Assembly: GCA_022496185.1 (NCBI GenBank)
Contig: WTXG01000102.1
Span: 1 to 64,000, forward strand
Source of the DNA: Multifurca ochricompacta
Taxonomy: Eukaryota > Basidiomycota > Agaricomycetes > Russulales > Russulaceae
Length of the DNA: 64,000 nucleotides
Direction of reading: 5' to 3'
In this document: piece by piece, positions 47,060 through 57,582 of the stretch
How positions within the stretch are numbered: position 1 is the stretch's first letter
How the letters are laid out: each line of letters starts with the position of its first letter
Notes under the pieces: generated by a model
Databases searched by the model: none
The model's input: only the letters and a program-made list of their open reading frames with translations
Told to the model about the DNA's origin: nothing
Position numbers and translations under genes: made by a program

Positions 47060-47214
47060 CATACGCCCTACACAAACACACATGAATGGATCCAATACCT
47101 TATCCATCACGATTCCTGCACAAAAGGCACCATCAACATCAGCACCAGAACCCACTCCTGCTCATAAATCACATCATTGCAACACTGATAAAGAAACTCA
47201 GGGAACTAAGGACC
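47060..47214 (+). other. Host or older-element DNA, left of the fold-back Tc1
   Basis: No gene is recognised. It continues across the Tc1 insertion into 55270-55545. An open frame runs through SAPEPTPAHKSHHCN here, but it cannot be assigned. Confidence 0.3.
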
Positions 47215-47547
47215 TACAGTGGGTCAAAAAACCGTCCCGATGTTTGCACCATTTCTAGTATTCACTCTATAGCACCTCAGCATTTAGGAATCTGGTTATG
47301 GTGTGGCTGTATGTCTGAAAGCCCTGCTTCCTGGCTACCATGCCCAATTTGGATCAAAGACATTGGCCATGATATAAGCATTTTATGATCAAATCAAATC
47401 AATCAATCATCAGGACAGTTTTTTGACCCACATTTTAAATCCACTATCTGCCCAATTACTCCTTTTTTTCACCCCTTTTTGCCTTGGTAACTCCTTGAAT
47501 CCTTTTAGTCATCCTTTCTATAACCTTTTGCCATCATTCTGGTGCAT

Positions 47548-47552
47548 TTTTA
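47548..47552 (+). other. Target-site duplication of copia-B, left copy
   Basis: TTTTA precedes the LTR start at 47553 and follows the other LTR at 54018-54022. Confidence 0.85.
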
Positions 47553-48044
47553 TGTAGAACAGGCATGTGCGCGCAGTGATACTGACTGTTAGTTAGTGTG
47601 TGAGGCTAAAGGACAAGTTAGCTTCAGAGGTGAAGTAAACTCTGTTACTATTCTACTGACCTAAAGGACAAGTTACTATATATGAATAGTTAGTCAAAGG
47701 TATGATAGATAGTGTAGAAGAAGGAACTTACGCTTCAGAGGTGAAGTAAACTCTGAAGTGTAAGGGAAGAAAAAGACCTCCTTATATATCTACAAAGGGT
47801 GGTCTGTGTGCAATGGAATGCGCTAGAATCTACTACTGAGGGACAAAGGCCATTGGCCAGTGAGATATCACATGCTACACAGGATTACTAAGGTACATCA
47901 GTCAGCTGCTGCACATCACAAGAAAGAAAGTAATAATGATATAGTAAAAAGTCCGAAACTCCGAATCAATATCTAATCTAATCTTGCACAGCTTAGACCC
48001 TAACCAGATGCCTGAAGCACCTCAAGACACATGCTGTGTCAACA
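47553..48044 (-). repeat. copia-B 3' LTR
   Basis: Plus-strand ends are TGTAGAACAGGCATG and GCTGTGTCAACA. It contains two copies of CTTCAGAGGTGAAGTAAACT about 115 bp apart, the second within the conserved stem (CTTACGCTTCAGAG / CTCTGAAGTGTAAG). Confidence 0.9.
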
Positions 48045-48250
48045 TCCCTCCATGATTAAGGCATCGGGTCAAAATGAGTTGAATGAGCACACCGCCAGTT
48101 GAGAGGTGTGAGAGTGAGTCAACAAGAGGAGAGGAGTGATCTGAAGTGTGTTATGCAAACTGAAACGCGTTCAGTCACACACCTCTTGCGTCACTCTCGA
48201 GGTCGACAATATGGACACTTCTTGTGCCACATTTGAGGTCGAGAACATGC

Positions 48251-51200
48251 TCATACAAGTCCAAGTCCAGTAACCATGTTTTCATGTGATGCCCTTGGTA
48301 GAGACTTTGTGAAGCCATCTGCCAGCATTTCACCAGTGGGAGTTCACACTAATTTGATTAGATGCGATTCAACATACTCCCTGATTGCATGGTACTTTAT
48401 GGGTATGTGTTTTGACCGCCTTCCTGTGACAGGGTTTAATGCCAAGTCTACAGCGCCCTTATTGTCACAATGGAGTTGTATGGGTGAAGTGACTTCATAT
48501 CCCAGTTCCTCCATAAATGTCCTATACCACACAGCCTGATTGGAAGCCTCAGCTAGGCTCATGTATTCAGCTTCTGTGGTGGACTGTGCTACAGTCTTTT
48601 GCTTTCTAGAGCACCAGGATATGGCTCCATTTGCAAGTTTAAAGACGTAGCCTGAAGTAGAGTGACAGTCCTCTTGATCTCCCCATGAGGAATCTGCAAA
48701 GCCATGAAGGCCACTCTCTTCATTCCCTCCAGAATATCGCACCCTGTAGTTCATGGTAGCATTAAGATACTTTAGAACATACTTTGCTAGGTGCAGATGA
48801 TGTTGTGAAGGATTGGAAGTGTATTGACTAAGGCACACAACAGCGAAGCTAATGTCGGGTCTGCTTCCAATCTGCACCCATAGCAGTGACCCCATTAGCT
48901 GTTGATACTTCTTTATTTCTGAAGTAGATGCCTGGCCTTCATACTTGACCAGATGTGCATCGGTGCCGGCTGGTAGGGGAGTGTATACTGGATTGGAATC
49001 CCTCATCCCAAACTTCTCAAGAATAGACAAAACATAAGCTGCCTGATCAATTTCCAGCGTCTTGTTAGGACGATCTCTGGTGATGTTAACACCGAGATAT
49101 GACTGGATTTCTCCCAGGTCAGTCATCTTGTATCGGCTAGATAGAGATTCCTTCAGCCATGTTATCTTATCTTTTGAAGATCCAAGTATAGTGATGTCAT
49201 CAACATAAAGAATGATGAAAAGTGAATCATCCCCCCCATGGTGATGATACACATATACTCCTGCATCTGAGTACGTCTGAGTAAAGCCCAGTTCATTTAG
49301 AACTGCATGAAATTGAAGATTCCATGCTCGGGAGGCTTGTTTGAGGCCATATAATGCTTTTTGTAGCCTACAAACTTTGGACTCTTGTCCAGCAATGATG
49401 AAACCAACAGGTTGCTCCATATAAATCTCCTCATCCAGATCGCCATGTAGGAATGCTGATTTGACATCCATCTGGTGGATTTCCCAATCTTCTAGCATAG
49501 CTAGCGCTAGTAATAAACGAAGTGATTCAAATCTGGTGACTGGGGAGAATGTTTCATCAAAGTCCACTCCTTCTATTTGAGTGAAACCTTTTGCCACGAG
49601 CCTGGCACGAAATCATCCATCTGGTTTCAATTTGAAAACCCATTTTGATTTGACAGCCTTTCTTCCTTTAGGAAGATCCTCAAGGCGCCACACATTTAGC
49701 TTATTTAAGGCATCTATTTCATATTGGCATGCCTCAAGCCACTTGGCAGCATTATCAGACTGCATTGCCTCCTGAAAAGTTAGGGGGTCTCTATAAGAGA
49801 CACCTGCGGCATTTAGCAGTTCCATGGTCCCAAGTCTGGTTGAACCTTGCACAAACTCTGCATTATCCTCATTGTAAAACCGAGGATTCAGACGACGTGA
49901 ACGTTTTGGCATAACAATGTCTAGATCTAAATCTTCTTGTATGGCCACTGACCGTCGTTCAGAGCATGGACTTTCCCTAGTAAAAACTGGTTGGGAAAGT
50001 TTGCCTTTAGTCTTTTTTGTTGACTTTCTAATGGCACGAGTTCTGGTGGGGAGTTGGGAGGGTTCCATTATCTGGGATGGAGGTGTCTGATATATGGTGT
50101 CTGTGTGTGTGTCTACCTCATTATTGGGTGTGGTAGGCTCAGGATTTATTTGAGGAGGCTCCACTACCTCCTGTTCCTCAACCTTGGTATCCTTATACTC
50201 AGGATCCTGAGGAACTGTGGCTATTGCTGGTGAGGGTTGGACTGACCCTCCTTCTACAGGAACGACTTGTTCCTTTGCTTTATCTCTGTTGTCCACTACA
50301 GAGTGGGATGGGAAGGATTCTTCATTGAACGTCACATCTCTGGATGAAACAAAGGACTGGGTATGTCTATCCCATAGAGTGTAGCCTTTGCTATTTGGCT
50401 CATACCCAACAAAGATGGCTTTTTTGGCTTTTGGATCCAATTTTTGCTGCTTGTTTTCCGGAACATGATAATATGCTTCACAACTGAAGACTTTAAAATA
50501 AGAGACATCTGGTATGTCCCCAACCAGAAGCTCTAGCGGTGTCCTCCACTTATTAGAACGGATGGGAGTTCTGTTATATATATGACATGCTGTAGAAACA
50601 GTGCACTCCCAAAAGCCAAGAGAAAGCCCAGCATGATGTAACATGCTTGTGGCTTTCTCCATTATGGTTCTATTGAACCTTTCAGCTCTTCCATTCTGTT
50701 GTGGGGAATATGGCATTGTAAGTTTATGCTCTATGCCAGCCTCACTTAGCAAGGACTTCAGCTCATTATTAACGTATTCGCCACCACGGTCTGTGTGTAA
50801 GGTCTTTATTTTATTATTTGTTTTATTTTCTAGGAATGCCTTAACACTTGCAAAGACCGATTTGAAATAGTGTTTTGCTTTCATTGGAACAACTATAGCA
50901 CTGTGACTAAAGTCATCTATGAAAGTGGCGAAATATAAATTCCCTTGTATTGAGGTACATTGGAGTGGACCAACTAGGTCACTATGAATGACCTCCAAGG
51001 GTGCTGAAGCCCACTTATGAGAGGGAGGGAAAGGAAGGCGATGGGATTTTCCCATTTCGCAGCCATGACAAGGCTTTACTTCCTCTTGGCTATTTTTTAA
51101 ACTGAGACCTTTTACGGCCTCAGGAGCATATCTCTTTAGGGCTTGTTTAGACATATGACCCATTCTGAGATGCCAGGTATCAAGGCTGGTTGATGCAGTA

Positions 51201-52598
51201 TTCAGGGCAGCGGTTGGTTTATCCACTATTGACCCTTGGATCCAATATAGATCCCCAGCTTTGATTCCTTCTGCTATTCTTTGTCCTTTATACTCTATTG
51301 CGACATTATATTGATCAAATAAGACCATACCACCTCTGTTGGTGATATGACTTGTTGATAAGATGCGATTTCCTGCTGATGGCATGTAGAAGACGTTGTT
51401 AAGTTCCAATATATAATTTTTATTGGTCCTTATATGGACGCTTCCTACTCCTTCTATTGGGACCACGGTTCCATCCGCCACTGTGACAGTGTGTCCTGAA
51501 TGAGGCAGATATTCATAGAAATCTGACTCAAAGGGTGTGAAGTGGGTGGTGGCACCACTGTCCATCATCCAGGCAAATCCATCATCTTGAAAGATTTCCT
51601 CAGTCGCACTTAGAGTATAAAGTTTAATGTGAGGTGTCTCATGCACCTCCTGTATTCTTCCACTACCATTAACTATTGTAGCTACTTGGTGGGAAGATGA
51701 TGGTACACTGGTGCCTTGCGCCTTCCTCTGGTTGCCCTTTTTACCAGCAGCGGCATTCTGCCGATCCTGTTTCCTCTGCCGACATTCATTTGCCTTGTGG
51801 CCTGGCTTCTGGCAGTAGAAGCAGGTGACATCATTGGACGATGATGCACCTGCAGGTTGTGGCATGATAAATTGTACTTTTTTGTTTTTATTTTTGTTGA
51901 CATGGGCTGCCTTGTTAAGGGCAGCCCCAACACCACTTCCTGCGGGGCCGGCAAGTCGGCTTTCCTCATTTAGGAACCTCTGAATGAGGTCCTGAGGGGA
52001 AAGGCGTTCAGGAGGACCTGAAGCCAGGATGGAGCCAGCAATGGCACTGTATGATGGGGGAAGGGATTGGAGCAAAATAAAGCTCATCTGGAGGTCAGAG
52101 ACCTCCATCCCATTCTCCTTTAGGGTATTCCTAGCATCTAGCACACGCTGCAATTGGGGCCTAAATTGTTTGCCTTCCTCCAAATGGAAGGATGAAACAG
52201 AGCACCACAAATTGTAGGTGGCCATGCTACCCACAGTGCCATACAAGGATTCCAGCTGCTCATACTTTGAGCAGACTGACAGATACTTCCTATCAGAGGC
52301 AACCTGAGAATAAACTTCACTGGTGACGACCAGCACCAGTAAACCCATCAATACTTCTTCAACCCTATTCCACTCCTGGATTATGGGTTCCGTCCAGGCA
52401 GCAAATCTTGCCTGGTAATCTGCCTCCTTCTCATCATCCTTCTGGACCGGGGTTGGCATATTCAGGCCCATCATGTGTGATGTGCCTTCTCATGCCATTA
52501 ATCCTGAGCAGGGTGGTGAAAGATACCGACCACTGCGGCCAGTTGGAGCCATTGAGTTTGTCGAATTTGAAGGTGGAGGGGAAGACAATGTTAGCCAT
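48251..52598 (-). pseudogene. copia-B Gag-Pol polyprotein with one frameshift and two TGA stops
   Basis: Start ATG 52598 (MANIVFPSTFKFDKLNGSN); the longer upstream frame from 52664 is not supported by copia-A. A one-base shift near 52450-52470 precedes a single frame that runs to GLGLV at 48251. Domains in order: Gag core, zinc knuckle CFYCQKPGHKANEC, protease WMMDSGATTHFTP, WHLRMGHMSKQAL, integrase HSDLVGPL / TDRGGEY / SPQQNGRAE, RT with MDVKSAFLHGDLDEEI and LYVDDITILGS, RNase H with FADSSWGDQEDC and CDNKGAVDLAL. In-frame TGA codons at 49613-49615 and 48344-48346 both stand where copia-A has Arg. It is inactive as it stands. Confidence 0.9.
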
Positions 52599-53524
52599 TG
52601 AGATGATTTGAAAAATTTGATCCTGGTTCCAAGGAGCAGTTAGAACCAGTTGTCCAGGTCTCATTTAAGAGGGCCCATCCAATCTGTGGTGCTATGCTTC
52701 AGAACTTAAGAAAGTCCTGCCTCTGATGTGTGACTTCTAAGTAGTATAGTGAAGCTATCTAACCCCATTCTACAACAGATCCCAAAGCCACATCAGGCGG
52801 ATACTGTGTAAATAGAAGGGGAGTCATGTCATGGAGGAGCCAACCGCAAGTTCCACTAGAGACAAAGGGTATAGAGCCCTTCCTCTAGTGCTGGTGGTGG
52901 AGTCCATGATTAAGCCCTAGATGATTGGGGCCATGACTGTAGTAGACTATTAGGTTTCCTCTGGTGGGGTGAACCCCCACAACATGGCAGTGAATACTCC
53001 TGCCCAGAGACAAAACCCTCTAGCTACTGTGTATATACTATAGTAGTGTGGCCTACTTGTATCAAGCCCAAGCATCATGGGAGTGACTACCCATGCCTTG
53101 TTCTAGACCCTAAACTCTACCAGCGGGTGGCTAAACCCAGCTTACAGATTGAGCCAAGCATTGACCAGACCTAAAGCCTCAAGCCTTCTGGGCAAGTGGC
53201 CTACTAAGACTATCTATGGGACGAAAACCCAGCTACAACTATGAACACTATTTACTTAGGGCACACATGAGGAACTTAAGGTGTTTCACCCATGAAGGGT
53301 CCCTTGTCACCTTTTGCAAGAACCCTTGAGAAAGGGCTAGCCAAACAGATCAAGGTGGGCACGTAAAGTGCACCACCTTGTGGACAGTTAAGGGCAAGAG
53401 ACGAAAGAGAAGCTCATGAGAAAAAGTTGTTGGGAAGGAACTTTAAGCTTGTGGAGCTTGAAAGGTTTGTTGGACTGTGATCAAAAGAATGCCAGATCAG
53501 TAATGAGCAGCAGGGCCCATAACC
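52599..53524 (-). other. copia-B 5' leader with primer-binding site
   Basis: The minus strand begins GGTTATGGGCCCTGCTGCTC right after the LTR. No gene is seen. It is colinear with the copia-A leader. Confidence 0.75.
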
Positions 53525-54017
53525 TGTAGAACAGGCATGTGCGCGCAGTGATACTGATTGTTAGTTAGCGTGTGAGGCTAAAGGACAAGTTAGCTTCAGA
53601 GGTGAAGTAAACTCTGTTACTATTCTACTGACCTAAAGGACAAGTTACTATATACGAATAGTTAGTCAAAGGTATGATAGATAGTGTAGAAGAAGGAACT
53701 TACGCTTCAGAGGTGAAGTAAACTCTGAAGTGTAAGGGAAGAAAAAGACCTCCTTATATATCTACAAAGGGTGGTCTGTGCGCAATGGAATACACTAGAA
53801 TCTACTACTGAGGGACAAAGGCCATTGGCCAGTGAGATATCACATGCTACACAGGATTACTAAGGTACATCAGTCAGCTGCTGCGCATCACGAGAAAGAA
53901 AGTAATAATGATATAGTAAAAAGTCCGAAACTCCAAATCAATATCTAATCTAATCTTGCACAGCTTAGACCCTAACCCAGATGCCTGAAGCACCTCAAGA
54001 CACATGCCATGTCAACA
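53525..54017 (-). repeat. copia-B 5' LTR
   Basis: 493 bp, same ends as 47553-48044, followed by TTTTA at 54018. Confidence 0.9.
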
Positions 54018-55269
54018 TTTTATTCCACTCCTCCACCACCCTCTCCCACAACTCAGGTACCCCCTTGACTGGTTAAGATCCTTCTTCAGATCCACCCAGA
54101 GGTGTCCAATGGGGCTAATATTTCAAGGGATTGGGCTATCCATACCAGGCTTCAATATTCCTGTCTTAAAACTGCTGGCTTGCCTTCTTGGAATTGTGTT
54201 TTGGGTCATTGTCCTGCTGAAACATGGTTTCACCCTCCACCATTTCTTACTTTCAAACCTTTCCACCACTCTGCCATCCAAATATCACAGTACTGGCATG
54301 GATTCATGATCCCCTAAACCCCTGTAAGCATTCCTAGTCCATTCCACCCCATACAAGACCAATACCATAAGTTCTTCCTCCTCCATGCTTGACTGTCAGG
54401 GTGGTGGTTCTGTCAGAGAGTGGTTACCATGAAAATTGGACAGTGGATGACTGGAAATGGATCTTGTGGTCAGGTGAGACTATAATAAACAGAATTGGTT
54501 CAGACAGAAGGAGCTACACTTGGAAAATAAGGGAGAACCACCCTCTGACAGAACCACCACCCTGACAGTCAAGCATGGAGGAGGAAGAACTTATGGTATT
54601 GGTCTTGTATGGGGTGGAATGGACTAGGAATGCTTACAGGGTTTAGGGGATCATGAATCCATGCCAGTACTGTGATATTTGGATGGCAGAGTGGTGGAAA
54701 GGTTTGAAAAGTAAGAAATGGTGGAGGGTGAAACCATGTTTCAGCAGGACAATGACCCAAAACACAATTCCAAGAAGGCAAGCCAGCAGTTTTAAGACAG
54801 GATATTGAAGCCTGGTATGGATAGCCCAATCCCTTGAATATTAGCCCCATTGGACACCTCTGGGTGGATCTGAAGAAGGATCTTAACCAGTCAAGGGGTA
54901 CCTGAGTTGTGGGAGAGGGTGGTGGAGGAGTGGAATAAAATGCACCAGAATGATGGCAAAAGGTTATAGAAAGGATGACTAAAAGGATTCAAGGAGTTAC
55001 CAAGGCAAAAGGGGTGAAAAAAGGAGTAATTGGGCAGATAGTGGATTTAAAATGTGGGTCAAAAACTGTCCTGATGATTGATTGATTTGATTTGATCATA
55101 AAATGCTTATATCATGGCCAATGTCTTTGATCCAAATTGGGCATGGTAGCCAGGAAGCAGGGCTTTCAGACATACAGCCACACCATAACCAGATTCCTAA
55201 ATGCTGAGGTGCTATAGAGTGAATACTAGAAATGGTGCAAACATCGGGATGGTTTTTTGACCCACTGTA

Positions 55270-55545
55270 TGTATCACCATCAAGGTACCCCCCTCCACAT
55301 TGCACCAGCTTCGTCACAGGGACCTATCATTCCACATGAGCCTGAAGCAGTGACGATGAAGATGAGGAGGGGTTACAGAATGAAACCCAACAGAAATTTT
55401 GCCCAGCCATTTACCGCCAGCCAATTGTCACAATGCTAGAAAGGCATTACTGTGCCCATCCGTCGATTCCAGGGTCCACACACCCAAGTCCTGAGGGGAT
55501 CAAGAAGTGGGCTGTTCGGAAAATGTATGGTTCTGTGTTAAGTAT
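55270..55545 (+). other. DNA between the fold-back Tc1 and copia-C
   Basis: This continues 47060-47214. One frame reads YHHQGTPLHIAPASSQ and then MRRGYRMKPNRNFAQP to a stop, followed by VPIRRFQGPHTQVLRGS in the same frame. It looks like a decayed coding sequence, family not recognised. Confidence 0.3.
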
Positions 55546-56050
55546 TGTTGAACACAGAAGATGTTTGGTGATGCTTCAGGCATCAGGTGATTAGATTAGC
55601 TACTTTGTAGATTAGATTAGATACCGGAGTTTCAGACTCTTTACATTATCATTATTACTTTCTTTCTCACATTCCACAGTAGCTGACTGATACACCATGT
55701 AACATGTGATTTCTGTACTGGCCAATGGCCTTTCTCCCTCTTGTTTACTGTTTGGACTTTGTCCGGCACTTGTGGACTTATTCCCAGTGCACAGACCATC
55801 CCTTGGATTGTATATAAGGGTGTCTGTTTCGCCTCTTACACTTCAGAGTTTTCTTCACCTCTGAAGTGTAAGTCCCATCTCTCTTACTTACTACCTTACC
55901 TTTGACTAACCATCTCCTGTAGATAACTTGTCTTTCTAGGTGTGTAGTATAGTATAATAGAGTTTTCTTCACCTCTGAAGTATAACTTGTCTTTCTAGCT
56001 TTAGCCACTAACACTTACAGTCAGTATGCTGTGCACATGCCTGTTCGACA
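55546..56050 (+). repeat. copia-C 5' LTR (505 bp)
   Basis: It starts TGTTGAACACAGAAG and ends CCTGTTCGACA, the reverse complement of the copia-A LTR type. TATATAAGGG is followed by the perfect stem CTTACACTTCAGAG / CTCTGAAGTGTAAG and, about 110 bp on, by a second partial copy. Confidence 0.9.
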
Positions 56051-56280
56051 GGTTATGGGCCCTGAGCATGCACTAACTGACTATTCTCTTTGATCAGTCC
56101 AACCTTCTTCAAGCTCACTGCTTCAAGACTCTTTTCTTCCCAATCATCACAAACAGTGAGCTTTGACTTTCTTTTCCTTGCCCTTAACTGTCCACAAGGT
56201 GGTGCGCTTTATGTGCCCACCTTGATCTGTCTGGCTAGTCCCTCAGGGGATTCTTGCAAGAGGTGATGAGGGACCCTAAG
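56051..56280 (+). mobile_element. copia-C leader start, truncated by the gypsy element
   Basis: The primer site GGTTATGGGCCCTGAGCATG lies right after the LTR. The leader follows the copia-A leader until GGGACCCTAAG at 56280, where the gypsy LTR begins. No gag remains. Confidence 0.85.
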
Positions 56281-56873
56281 TGTAACGCCTGGTGCGGGCG
56301 TTCGTCACAACGTGTGATAAGTCGCATAGCGAAACTACAAAGTCAAAGGTGCACTGTCTTTCAAGTACACGGAGATTGGGTGAGAAGTCAATACCAAGGA
56401 GCTAATCCCTTAGTACCGGTGAGCAGAAGAGTGCCAAAAGCACTGAGACGATTCAAGAGTCGGGTCTTAGAGATCACCCAGAAGGTAATGCACCAAGTCG
56501 ATTAAGAAGTCGAGTCTAAGGTATACAGGCTATCTAAGCAGGCCTTATATACGTAATAGAAGTCAGAGTCTGAATCAGAGTATCGTACCTGATGTATCAA
56601 CGAAGTTACAATGTATCCAAAGAGGGAACGGAGTCAGGTGGGCCAGATGAGAATATATGTAGACGAATCCGGTATAGTCGCGATTCTGGTGGGAAAATAC
56701 GTAAGAGTTCTGAGGTAAGGTATGAGTCACAGATAAGCAAAGGTCGAGTCATAGATAAGGAACAAACAAGCGCAACACCAGTCATAACACGGTCAACAAG
56801 GAAGCAAACAAGGCCACGCAATGAGTCACATGATGAGGAAGGAAAACAAGACGACACAACAGGGTTCATAACA
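56281..56873 (-). repeat. gypsy-1 3' LTR (593 bp)
   Basis: On the minus strand it runs from TGTTATGAACCC to CAGGCGTTACA. The minus-strand sequence just before it, GAGAGGGGGTAA, is a good polypurine tract. A TATATAAGG box is present on the minus strand near 56550. Confidence 0.9.
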
Positions 56874-56890
56874 TTACCCCCTCTCTAAGT
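56874..56890 (-). promoter_or_regulatory. gypsy-1 polypurine tract
   Basis: Minus strand CTTAGAGAGGGGGTAA ends at the LTR start. It lies only about 15 bp after the stop of the extra ORF. Confidence 0.75.
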
Positions 56891-56904
56891 CCTAGCAGAG
56901 CCAG

Positions 56905-57582
56905 CTAGATTGGCATACCATCGTCATCCTGGACCAAGGAGAGGTAGTCGTCAGCTACAGCGTAGTGGTCTGCATCGTAGTTCTCCTTTTCTTCGTCTGT
57001 GGGGCAAATGTGTGTTCGTAGAAAACCATAGGGCCCTTGCCTCCCACAGCGAAAGCAGCCATCGTAAACATGACAATCGATTTCTCGATGTCCGGCGTTG
57101 TGGGAGAGGCACTTGCCACACCATCCAGACAGGTTCTGGACGGTGGGGGCCTGCATAAGTCATCGGAACAGACACTGGCGACTCCAATGTGAGGTGCTTT
57201 GGCAGTGTCGACATCGTTTCTTGGCCATGGGACAACACCAGCTGAGGTGGTATTTGCTGCTACAGCGCCAGCAAAGCTTACCATCAGGGTTTTTGTGGGG
57301 GTGTGGCATTTCGAAGCAATGGGGGTTAAGTTGGGGCGCAAGGTCGAGGCGGCGACGAGGGAGCGGTCGCGCAAAGATATCAGTGTACTGTTCAGAAATG
57401 ATTTGGTATGCCTCTCCTCGTTCCAGTCTTGTCTGAATACTCGCCAGGTGATGCTCTATGTCGAAAACACCCCAGTTAATTTTCACCATCTGTCGCTCGT
57501 AGTCACGGTGCTGCATCTCCAAGTTTTCCCTGAGTGCCTGGAATTTTCGCAACCGCGCGATCTCAGCGGTCAGTCATGGCAT
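56905..57582 (-). pseudogene. gypsy-1 extra ORF after pol: coiled coil and zinc knuckles
   Basis: The ATG (57580-57582) directly follows the pol stop codon (57583-57585) in the same frame, and the ORF fills the space up to the polypurine tract. It would be 225 residues. Residues 4-35 look like a coiled coil (LTAEIARLRKFQALRENLE). Cys/His knuckles follow: CWRCSSKYHLSWC at about 104, CRHCQSTSHWSRQC at about 124, CGKCLSHNAGHREIDC at about 155 and CFRCGRQG...HIC near 177. The C-terminus is acidic. TGA codons interrupt it at codon 3 (57574-57576) and after LFR (57160-57162), so this copy is broken. Function is not known; a nucleic-acid-binding role is inferred from the knuckles. Confidence 0.7.

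Larger units (their letters stand above)
47553..54017 (-). mobile_element. Ty1/copia retrotransposon copia-B, inside the fold-back Tc1 left arm
   Basis: Two LTRs of 492 and 493 bp, a TTTTA duplication, the half-tRNA primer site, a leader of about 926 bp, gag-pol and a polypurine tract are all present. Same family as copia-A (about 80-85 percent by eye). The LTRs differ at only a few positions, so it is moderately recent and younger than the fold-back element. Confidence 0.95.
47217..55267. mobile_element. Fold-back Tc1/mariner derivative (inverted duplication of the transposase 3' half), split by copia-B
   Basis: Both ends read CAGTGGGTCAAAAAAC inward and are flanked by TA (47215-47216 and 55268-55269), the Tc1/mariner signature. 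Without copia-B it is about 1.58 kb: left arm 47217-47552 joined to 54023-54425, loop 54426-54535, right arm 54536-55267. The arms, about 735 bp each, are near-perfect inverted copies. The right arm encodes remains of a Tc1-like DDE transposase on the plus strand: TLTVKHGGG, FQQDNDPKHNSKKA (second Asp) and SPIGHLWVDLKK (Glu region), with stops. The loop holds the first-Asp region, KWILWSGETIINRIGSD, mutated at the Asp. The 5' half of the transposase is missing. Confidence 0.9.

Noticed and set aside
47060..55545. A host gene interrupted by the fold-back Tc1
   Set aside because: The joined flanks give only short frames with stops and no recognisable domain, so a gene call is not supported.
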